Source of the DNA: Imbricaverruca yamaguchii
Taxonomy: Eukaryota > Arthropoda > Thecostraca > Neoverrucidae
DNA length: 64,000 nt
Assembly: GCA_034440575.1 (NCBI GenBank)
Contig: JAOTOL010001499.1
Span: 112,501-176,500, forward strand
Direction of reading: 5' to 3'
Below are positions 56,388 through 64,000 of the stretch, piece after piece; within the stretch, counting starts at the first letter, position 1, and each line of letters starts with the position of its first letter. A model generated the notes under the pieces. The model was not told the origin of the DNA. It saw only the letters and a list, made by a program, of their open reading frames with translations, and did not search any database. Position numbers and translations under genes: made by a program.

Positions 56388-57068
56388 GTTCTTTTCAGAT
56401 AAACAAAAGCACTGCCAATTTCTGGCACGAATTACTACGTTCCCTGGTGACACGAAGTGGTATACAGTATCTGTTCCCAGTCCTAAGCTGAAACGATGGA
56501 CAAACAACAACAACGGAAGGACAAATGTAGCCGAAAGTGGCACACGATCATTCACGTATGACCCGTCGCGTGCCATACCTGAGAGGCCAAGCCGATGTTT
56601 AGGCAAATTCTTTCCAGGCAACGCTGTAGAGCTGTGGTGAAGATTGGCTAAAATTATCGAAACAAGCTCTTAGACGTTGTTCCTACGACGAGGCCCATTC
56701 GTGTTCAAAGCAACTAAATAACCACTCGTAGTTCTTGCACCCTTATGCCCAACAGTATTGCGAGAAGTATAAGCTGCTGAACGCCGATATCGTTCGTGAA
56801 CAAATAGCCGATTCATCACCTCCAGCGATCTGCACGTCCCAGTGGAGCGTTTTTACTGCACAAACCCTGATTCAATCTCCACCAACTGTGGTCCACCACA
56901 GTAATCGAGCCAGCCAATACCGACACTGTCTGGTGCTAGCGTGCAGTTGTCTTCATCGTTTCAGCTTGGCGAGTGGGAACAGATACTGTATACCGTTTCA
57001 TGTCATCAGAGAGCGGAGTAATTCGTGTCGACAATTGACAGTGCTTTTGTTTCCCTGAAAATAAGTTC
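56388..57068. mobile_element. Foldback element with ~125-bp inverted arms
   Basis: The arm at about 56388-56515 (AAACAAAAGCACTGCCAATT, GGTATACAGTATCTGTTCCC, AAGCTGAAACGATG) is the reverse complement of about 56940-57068, diverged by roughly a fifth with small indels. The ~420-bp interior shows nothing recognisable. It lies in the intron between furry exons C and D. Confidence 0.75.
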
Positions 57069-58451
57069 TTTGCTCAAACTCGTACTCTAATCGATGTCCC
57101 GAAGTGCAATCCAGTTATAGTTAAGCTGATAGTGTTTTTCCTACGTGGGGTAAACGCTTCCGTTTGTGTAACAATTTGATCGTCACGTTCCACGATAAAC
57201 AGAGCGGTGGACCATCTACATCCATAGCCTGGCTTCACCAGGTTAATGTGCGTCTAAACTGGGCTGGCCGTGGATCGTGAAGCGCATTTGAAGTTCAGAG
57301 GAATGCTTTCAAGTGGTTACCATCTCTTCAGATGGTTGCTGGCCGACCGGGTCGCCGTAGTCCGCCATCAGCCGGGACCACCCGCCACCTCTCATCGCTA
57401 TGCGAGACGAGTCTCTTGTTCTGTGAGATAACAAACCTATGAAAAATACCCCATCCAAAAATACCTCCTCCAAGAGTATCCCTTCACAAATACCCCCTCC
57501 AAAAATACCCCACTCCAAAAAACACCCCCTCCAAATCTATATACGAGTGTTCTCAGGAAGCTCATCAGCGCAAACCAGGCATTAATCCTCGCAGTGTGAC
57601 AGGGCTGGCCGCCCTTTCGCGGTGCGAGCGGGTAAATTCGACCTCAATCTTTGTTCGTAGCTAGAAAGAGCGATGAGCTAAAAAGCGCGCGTATATCACG
57701 GCGTATCCTTGAACTTTCAGAGCTACGGGGAATAGTGTCTGTGGTGTGGTAGTGGAAGGTGTGTAGTGGAATTTCGTGACTGCTAACATCAGCGACGAAA
57801 TAATCGTTATCCAAAGCACACTTACATATTCTTATTCATGTATTTTTCCTGCGTGTTGGTTCTTTATGTAGCTTCCAGAGTATAGTTGTTTATGCGGCCT
57901 ATGCTTTGTATACTCGCAGGACGTTTCAGATCATATCTGGCTGACCTCACCTGATAGTGAGTTGAAGCTTCAAACATTTTTACGGAACATAGCTTGTTAA
58001 TTTTGGATGTTTTCGTCAAAGATGTGAATGCGTGTGGAGCTTTTGCACACGCAATTTTCCAATTCAAACCTTCATCTGGTCGTAGCGTCTTGACCTCGGG
58101 TTGCTTTTTGTATTTCTTATTCTCTCTCTACTCATTGCTTATACAGTAATGCTCAACATTTCGCTGTCTTCTGTGGGTTCAAATGAAAGTGTCCAAACCT
58201 AAAAGATGTTTAAGAAACGATTTCTCACGAGTGCGAGACCTGACTTAGCTCAGTGACCTTAATGAATTTAACCTTCATGTTGTATACAATTTGTACTGAT
58301 ACATTTTACGAACTTCTGCTACATTTCCAAGCAATAGCTCGAACGACTTAGCTGATGAACAATTATACGGAGATTGAATTGACCCTCCCGCACTGCGGAA
58401 GTTAAATGTGTTGGATAAAAGAACACTTTTTATCTTTAAGTTCAATGACGA
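57069..58451. other. Furry C-D intron, short A/C-rich repeat, no exon seen
   Basis: 57437-57535 has about seven AAAATACCCCCTCC units. The rest is AT-rich and unrecognised. Confidence 0.55.
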
Positions 58452-58645
58452 ACTACCCGCAGTAGCCACCGCGGTGTACGAAAGCGTTGTCTGGTGACTC
58501 CGATGTTCAGTATGGATCGTTGGTTCGAATCCGGCAACCGGCGGGATAATCAAGTACACCCGCGACTAGTGGGTGCGGATGGTTGACGACACTCTATGAT
58601 GTGGCAGTTCAATGCGCCGTAAAATAGCCCGAGGTTCTTCTTCTT
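58452..58645 (+). mobile_element. SINE family B copy, diverged, beside furry exon D
   Basis: It carries GTAGCCACCGCGGTGTACGA, box B TGGTTCGAATCC, an ACCCGCGACTAGTGGGTGCG core variant and tail ATGCGCCGTAAAATAGCCCG ending in (CTT)n. The end lies about 110 bases before the exon D acceptor. Confidence 0.78.
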
Positions 58646-58758
58646 TGCCACGCTGTGCGTGTCCCAGTAATTCGTGTGGATAGACACCGATGTTGCGTGT
58701 TCGTGAATACAAGCTTGAGTTTGTTTCGCCTTCGTGTGACGGTCGTCAACCTCTCCAG

Positions 58759-58893
58759 AACGGAGACGACCACCCCAAGGAGCTGGAGGACTTGTGGGCA
58801 GCACTCTGCTCCTGCTGGCCGAACAATCTCAACATCATTCTGCGCTGCCTGTTCATTCTCTGCGGCATGGCACCCAACGAACTGCTGCCATAC
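58759..58893 (+). CDS. fry: Protein furry homolog, internal exon D
   Basis: A 135-base exon (45 codons, phase 0). Acceptor CAACCTCTCCAG ends at 58758; donor CCATAC|GTGAGT at 58893/58894. It encodes [20 protein letters not shown], then [19 protein letters not shown] and NELLPY, which follows exon C in the expected family order (ITAK, GD.....ELE..W..L...WP.NL.III..LI..G...ELLPY). The acceptor sits about 110 bases downstream of a tRNA-derived SINE. The intron after it carries a (CACG)n run and a ~60-bp triplicate. Confidence 0.92.
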
Positions 58894-59000
58894 GTGAGTC
58901 CGGCCGGTAGCGGAGACGGTGTTGTGCTGTGCAGGGTGGCGGTGTCTCGTCGCCTTGCGGGTGTCTCATTAGCAGCCTCACCGACGAGGCCACAACCCCG

Positions 59001-59115
<115 letters not shown>

Positions 59116-59228
59116 CCACCACATTCATACGCCGCATGTACACGCACGCGGTATGTGCGTGTGTTTGCGTCACTGAGTGCGATTACAATGCATTTAAGCC
59201 GTAGGGCTATGTCCGAATAGATTGAATG

Positions 59229-59405
59229 ACGAGATGGCAGTGGCATCGCTTGACCCGCCGGACAACCAAGCCAGGTAAGCTAAATCAAGTCAGCCATCAC
59301 TTGGTCCGGCGGACAATCAACACAGGCAGGTAGGTATTGATTCAAGCCAATCGTTGGTTGGTCCGCCGAAAAACCAAGACAGGTGACTAGTTATTGACTC
59401 AAGCC
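59229..59405. repeat. ~60-bp repeat, three diverged copies
   Basis: Units share TTGGTCCGCCGGACAACCAA-type and ACAGGTAGGTATTGATTCAA-type segments. Confidence 0.8.
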
Positions 59406-60589
59406 GTTTTTAGTTGTCAGTTTATATGTCATACCCTTTAATATCTTGCTGTGACGGTTCAGAAACAGTAGCGGGTTAGTATTTTCTAGTTGAGTGACAA
59501 AAATGCACCATATACGATGCGTATATGTTTGTAATTAGACATATGCTGTTCATCCACCATTATTGTGATTCAGAACAGACGAGCTAGCTACATTCGATTT
59601 CCGCCCAAAATATGTTGGTTCAAAGCACCTGATCACTAGAGACGCTGATTCTGCTTGTACTGGACGACCCGGTGTTTACGACTGCCGACCAGCCTTAAAC
59701 CTAGTCCATCCGAGTGTTGTTGAGCACAGTGGATGAACTGCTTGGGAAAGACGTTTTGAGGGTGGTTTTTATAATCTAAGCACGTCATTAAACGTCACTG
59801 GATATCTCGCTAACCGCAAGGTGAGAACAATCTGCAAAGACGGCAGCGAAGTAATTTTTCAGGATGCATTTCTTAATTGTCTTGTGAAATACTTAGACAT
59901 GTTCCTTCACAGAACACCTGGTGGTCATTTCCCGTTCTTTACTATGTTTTGCGAGGCTTCATTGTTTTATTTGTCACGCTGTTCTCAATGGACGAACTAT
60001 TTGCAATAAGTAGCTGCTTCAATATGCAGTGTTAGCGTCCCATATTCAATGCAGGTGGGTCGCGCATGCTGTCTTCGATCTACCCATATTTGCTCTATGA
60101 TATCGAGGTTTGGTGCGGTCCTAAAAGAAGCTAGTTATTAGTTTTTGCTCAGTCAACACATTCCTCACCTTTGTAGCGACGTCATAGAGAGATAGTGATC
60201 GTTTGGTGATGTCACAATAAGGTCAACAAGATGTCACAATAAGGTGATGTCAAATTCAGTCATTGTTGTCATAGTTTACCTCAGCACAGATATCTCCGAA
60301 ACGAATCAGTACAATGCAGAAGCCAGTTCGTTATTCGCGTTAATTTTGATAGCTGATGTGACAGCTAAGGCTCGTCAAGTCATGCTACTGAATGAAGTCG
60401 GCCCCATGTGTGGTTACCACACATGGGTCTTTAGGCAATGGGTAGATTCCTGCAATCTGCTTTTGCTAGAGGAGATCGTCTATTCTGTCGTAGCGAATGT
60501 GTGGGGTCGTTCTGGTGTAATCAGACCGCACTGAGGGCTGGGCACTGGGATGTGTGCCTGGTGCGGGCGTGAGCCAACCAGCTGGTGGA
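59406..60589. other. Furry D-E intron, nothing recognised
   Basis: AT-rich sequence. Frames of up to 96 codons show no furry motif. Confidence 0.45.
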
Positions 60590-60721
60590 AGTCGCCTGAC
60601 CTGACCTGACCTGAACTGACACACAACCGAAGTGCGACCGCATGCATTGCTGTGCCGGAATAAATTATCTATTTGGTCCGATTTGACGTCACGTGACCTG
60701 ACCTGACCTGATCTGACCCAG
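60590..60721 (+). repeat. GACCT pentamer runs at the furry exon E acceptor
   Basis: Runs of GACCTGACCTGACCTGA occur at about 60597-60615 and again at about 60695-60720. The second ends in CTGACCCAG|GGC, the exon E acceptor. The repeat supplies the pyrimidines before the AG. Confidence 0.8.
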
Positions 60722-60887
60722 GGCCGGCGCGTGGCCGTCTACATGGCGCGAGCGCGGCCTGAACAGCTGGTGGAGGAGATGATGACGGAGCTGCAGACGG
60801 TCGAGTCGATGAACTGCACCATCGAGCGCACCGAGACGCCGCCCTTCTTTCGTCTGACCTCTCTGCGAAAGACGTCCAACCATTCTG
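60722..60887 (+). CDS. fry: Protein furry homolog, internal exon E (3' end uncertain)
   Basis: The acceptor GATCTGACCCAG ends at 60721 inside a GACCT-type pentamer run. The phase-0 frame reads [40 protein letters not shown], then [15 protein letters not shown]. This agrees with the arthropod furry sequence as I know it ([27 protein letters not shown]). The 3' end is less certain. A phase-1 donor at 60887/60888 (TCTG|GTACCT) fits the next exon but is a weak match to consensus; another GT at 60928 (G|GTGAAT) would extend the exon by about 40 bases. Open reading continues further but runs into (TA)n and is not credible. Confidence 0.85.
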
Positions 60888-61021
60888 GTACCTCGGCAGA
60901 CATGAAACATAGTGACTATATGTGTGGTGAATGTCTGTGTTCTCTCAGCCGCAATTTGCATGGATATGCATATATATATTTATATATATATATGTATATG
61001 CATGCTCGTTTCATTCATGTT

Positions 61022-61065
61022 GACATTCATGCTCACGTTTATCTCATTGCACTGAGACAAGAGAC

Positions 61066-61125
<60 letters not shown>

Positions 61126-61171
61126 ATGTCTCTTGTCTCAGTGCAATGAGATAAACGTGAGCATGAATGCC
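61022..61171. repeat. Palindromic AT-rich repeat
   Basis: A 46-base left arm (61022-61067, starting GACATTCATGCTCACG) and its reverse complement (61126-61171) match with one mismatch around a 58-base (TA)n centre. The whole ~150 bp can form a cruciform. It lies in the furry E-F intron. Confidence 0.95.
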
Positions 61172-61904
61172 AACAGGAATATCAAGATTTCGACTATGGA
61201 GATGTAGCCCGGCGGACGTGCCATCCATGACATTATTTTATACAAAGCATGTGTAGCTTTAATCAAAAGGTGGTCGCGATGGTGACGCCATTGCCACACC
61301 GTCAACTTGGCCATATAGTTTCCCTCGAGACGGATAATAGCTTTGTCGTTACATCTCTATCGCTATCTCTGTACCTGCATCATTAATCCATCCATCAAGT
61401 CTTTACACGTTCGTTCGTAGCTGGAGTATCAGATGTATGTACGTATTCGGTCTTGGCCTATTAGCGCGATGCTACTTCTATTGAGCGATGAAGCAAAACT
61501 TGCAGTATATTTTTTGTTTCATTAATTTCGTATTCCATTTTTATCCGGTTATGCAAGCCCGATAGTTGTTTTTGGTAGCCCGCAGTCTGATTTTTAGTTT
61601 TGTTTTAGGGTGTTCGTAGCCAGTGGCGTCGTGCATTTTATGACGAGGACTAAAATAGTTGAAGCGCGATAGATACGTACAAGTGCAAGCTGTATGCGAG
61701 CTGAATCAGATAACGACCGAGCCACGCGATGGGGCTGACGAGGCTGTGTGCCGGGGCTCGTTGCTCTTATCACAGACGAGGGGGTACTGTGCCCAGTCTC
61801 CACCAGCTGAACCACCCGCAGCATCTGTGCCTGGGAACAGGCACGGCCAGCGGGAACCGCCAATTGTACTTAGGTCGTGATTTTACATAGTGACATAGTG
61901 TACC
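61172..61904. other. Furry E-F intron, nothing recognised
   Basis: Ordinary sequence between the palindrome and the exon F array. Confidence 0.45.
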
Positions 61905-62203
61905 AACTGGAGACAGCTGCTGAACCGAAGTTACGTCGCAGTGACAGAGTGGCGGCAACAGCCAGCCGGGGACGGTGGCTCACCTGAGGTCATGTTGCAG
62001 TGACAGAGTGTGGCGGCAACAGCCAGCTGGGGACGGTGGCTCACCTGAGGTCATGTCGCAGTAACAGAGTGTGGTGGGAACAGTCAGCTGGGGACGGTGG
62101 CTGACCTGAGTTCATGTTGACGGTGGCTGACCTGAGGTCATGTTGATCATGACTGACCTGAGGTCATGTTGCAGTGACAGAGTGTGGCGGCAACAGTCAG
62201 CAG
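61905..62203 (+). repeat. ~60-bp tandem array derived from the furry exon F acceptor region
   Basis: About 4-5 degenerate units, each containing CATGTTGCAGTGACAGAGTG, then GGCAACAGCCAGCTGGGGAC and GGTGGCTCACCTGAG. The last unit is the real exon F boundary (GTTGCAG|TGACAGAG and GGCAACAGTCAGCAGGAGAC). The array therefore consists of copies of the acceptor plus exon start. Confidence 0.85.
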
Positions 62204-62283
62204 GAGACTGTGACCGCGCCGGCGGCTGAGAAGGGCACGCTGCACACCAAGCGGCACAGCGGCGAGGAGATGCTGCGAGACAG
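62175..62283 (+). CDS. fry: Protein furry homolog, internal exon F (5' end uncertain)
   Basis: The frame reads TECGGNSQQETVTAPAAEKG then TLHTKRHSGEEMLRD, and the EKGTLHTKRHS block is characteristic of arthropod furry. The donor GACAG|GTGCGT is at 62283/62284 (phase 2). Two acceptors are possible. ATGTTGCAG ending at 62174 gives a two-base split codon that fits a phase-1 exon E. AACAGTCAGCAG ending at 62203 would need a phase-0 exon E, for which I see no donor. The first is preferred. The acceptor region and first ~40 bases of this exon are homologous to the ~60-bp units of the array just upstream. The following furry exon was not found before the window ends. Confidence 0.78.
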
Positions 62284-62377
62284 GTGCGTGCGCGTGCGTC
62301 TCTTGTGCACGCGAAGTGTGTCCCTACAGCCGCTCGGGCTGGCACCCTCCGCACGCCCTCACTACACTGCGGGTGGT

Positions 62378-63304
62378 ACAGTTACCCCGTTTACATGAGC
62401 AGCAAAACTTCCGAATACGATGCGATTAGGAAAACTTGCGAAAATAATGCTCTTGTAAACTGGCTTTGGCGTAGCAAAACATGCGAATAGCTTAACGCAA
62501 ATTTACGCTTAGGTAAGTGGAAGTTTGCGATTAGCGCCAATCATTAACAAATAACGGTACGGCTGCAAAGATCATGGTACATGTTGATGCTATTCTCTAC
62601 TACGTTTTCAGTACATTTAGGATAATTATGAAAAGTAAACGTCTTGTTTTTTATTACGGTTGCAAACCTAGTTATGAAATACAAAAATCAGACACGTAGC
62701 AGCTGAAATCAGCGCTGAGACGTCACGTTATTAGTGCGTGCCCCAACCGTCAGTTTTACGATGTGCCGCGGAGTGTTCAAGTTGCGAATCTGTCACAGCG
62801 TTTGTGTTTTGCTGATCTGTCTTTTCGATTGCGTAGTGAACCTGGTTTACCCTGTTCATTTGACCATTGCACAGTCTGGAGCAATGCATCATTACATAGT
62901 CTGGAACATATTCTATAGAACAGTCTGGCCTGGAACCAATGCGCCGTTTGATTCACGAAGAAGAACGGCTATGTTGTTATCGACAACATGTCATCAGTTC
63001 AGTGAATCCTTCGAATTCATAGATTCCCTATATATCTGGCCAACAACCTCAAACTACGTGGGTCATTGATGATACATTGTGTTAGTGTACGCCGTTGCCC
63101 GAAGCAGGTGTGTCAGAAGCGCAAAAAGAATGCGCCAAATATTCGAAACTTTTCACCACATTGCGTCAGCCGTCAAATCGTAAAAATTCAATTAGGTGCC
63201 TGCTTTGCTCTTGTAAACGGGCCGCGCGGTCGGACCTTTTGCGAATCGATCAAATAGGAAATGTTCGTTTATGACTGACCTGCTCATGTAAACTGGGTAA
63301 CTGT
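62378..63304. mobile_element. MITE-like element with 25-bp terminal inverted repeats
   Basis: The left end (62378-62402, ACAGTTACCCCGTTTACATG plus AGCAG) matches the reverse complement of the right end (63280-63304) at 24 of 25 positions. CGGGTGG lies at 62370-62376 and 63306-63312, a probable 7-bp target duplication if the element extends one base on each side. Inside are repeats of a CTCTTGTAAACTGG-type motif and no recognisable transposase. It lies about 95 bp after furry exon F. Confidence 0.85.
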
Positions 63305-64000
63305 CCGGGTGGCACAGTGTCGTGCATATTCCAGCATTGGTGTCGGACACTGATAGAAAACATGAGCGCCCATTAATGACTAAGATTGGTTTTGACTTGG
63401 CGAAGCGTTTATTCAAATAAGAATTCGTGTGACCTAATTTAGAGGCTGCACGGAAGACTTGAAACCATTAAAGACGTTATTAGTAACTTGAATGTTTTCA
63501 TTAATTAGTTATGTCCTCCAAATAGACTGGTGCGCTATGTTTTGTAGGGACGGTTTTTAGAGGCAAGTATTAAATGAATGAGTGAGCAAATGAGTAAATT
63601 AAGCGCAATAATTGCTAATGAAGTGAACAGTGTAAGTCTGATGAACATCATTTATCGCCTTTCACGGATTCACGGGAGGGCACGAATGCAATTTTGTCCA
63701 CCCCCAGGACCTCTCCTCTTCCCGTAATTGGCATTTAAGTAGTGTCTCAAACTTAAGTCTCAACCTTAGGTTGACTGCATTTTTCACGGTACCATGGGAG
63801 CCAAAATGCATCATAACTTGTTCACTTATTGGACATGCGTCAGGTTTTGAAAGCCTTACCATGTAGGAACAAATAATTCGCCTCTCCGAATTTTCTTTCC
63901 CTTCCTTCTGAACTGTCACTGTTCGCCACTGCTAGCTATGAAGTTCTGGTATAGTGCATGCATGTTCGTAAGCCAAAGTCTCGCCGGCCACATTTGGGCA
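63305..64000. other. Furry intron continuing to the window end
   Basis: No further furry exon or other recognisable feature. Confidence 0.45.

Noticed and set aside
55557..56402. Extra furry protein repeats from the 76-bp units
   Set aside because: Each unit lacks an acceptor and shifts frame; these are intronic copies of an exon edge.
60731..61207. Furry exon E extending to 61207
   Set aside because: The frame runs into the (TA)n palindrome as an IYIYI repeat and leaves no phase fit to exon F.

Overview
The window looks like nuclear DNA of an animal, most probably an arthropod. Two intron-containing protein genes can be read with consensus splice sites, and their sequences match arthropod relatives best from memory. 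Coding GC is high. The rest is full of minisatellites, (TA)n tracts, tRNA-derived SINEs and broken retroelements. A GC-rich, minisatellite-rich crustacean would fit, but that is a guess. There are no bacterial operons, no CRISPR array and no convincing tRNA or rRNA gene.

Layout. 1-9 kb: tandem arrays (59-bp unit, a ~290-bp GCC run, 20-bp, 38-bp and ~50-bp units), a LINE 3' fragment (5981-6524, minus) and SINEs. 9.3-11.4 kb: a decayed Penelope-like element. 15.3-18.1 kb: SINEs plus an inverted duplication carrying tightly packed, partly convergent unknown ORFs. 20-35 kb: mostly arrays, including a 77-bp unit that repeats the TGACGTCA palindrome, and a second LINE fragment. 35.1-39.3 kb (minus): a complete two-exon class A GPCR gene of 372 codons, whose 3.1-kb intron holds an 88-bp near-perfect palindrome and two arrays.

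41.7-62.3 kb (plus): six consecutive exons of the central part of furry (FRY/FRYL, SAX-2, Mor2 family). Furry is a giant scaffold that acts with NDR/Tricornered kinases and Mob proteins in cell morphogenesis. The exons are colinear with compatible phases and give about 262 codons. The introns hold a 1.8-kb element with terminal inverted repeats around a frameshifted orphan ORF, two kinds of LINE, a SINE with a clean 16-bp target duplication, foldback elements and a palindromic AT-rich repeat.

The most striking signal is that several furry exon edges have become tandem repeats. One exon's 3' end plus its splice donor is repeated as 76-bp units, giving 11 donors in a row. The acceptor plus start of another exon is repeated upstream of it as ~60-bp units. 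A third exon has a diverged 69-bp copy of its 3' end just inside the next intron, and a fourth has its acceptor inside a GACCT-type pentamer run. Furry is entered mid-protein at 41.7 kb and no earlier furry exon was recognised in 1-41.7 kb, so the GPCR gene probably lies antisense within a very large furry intron.
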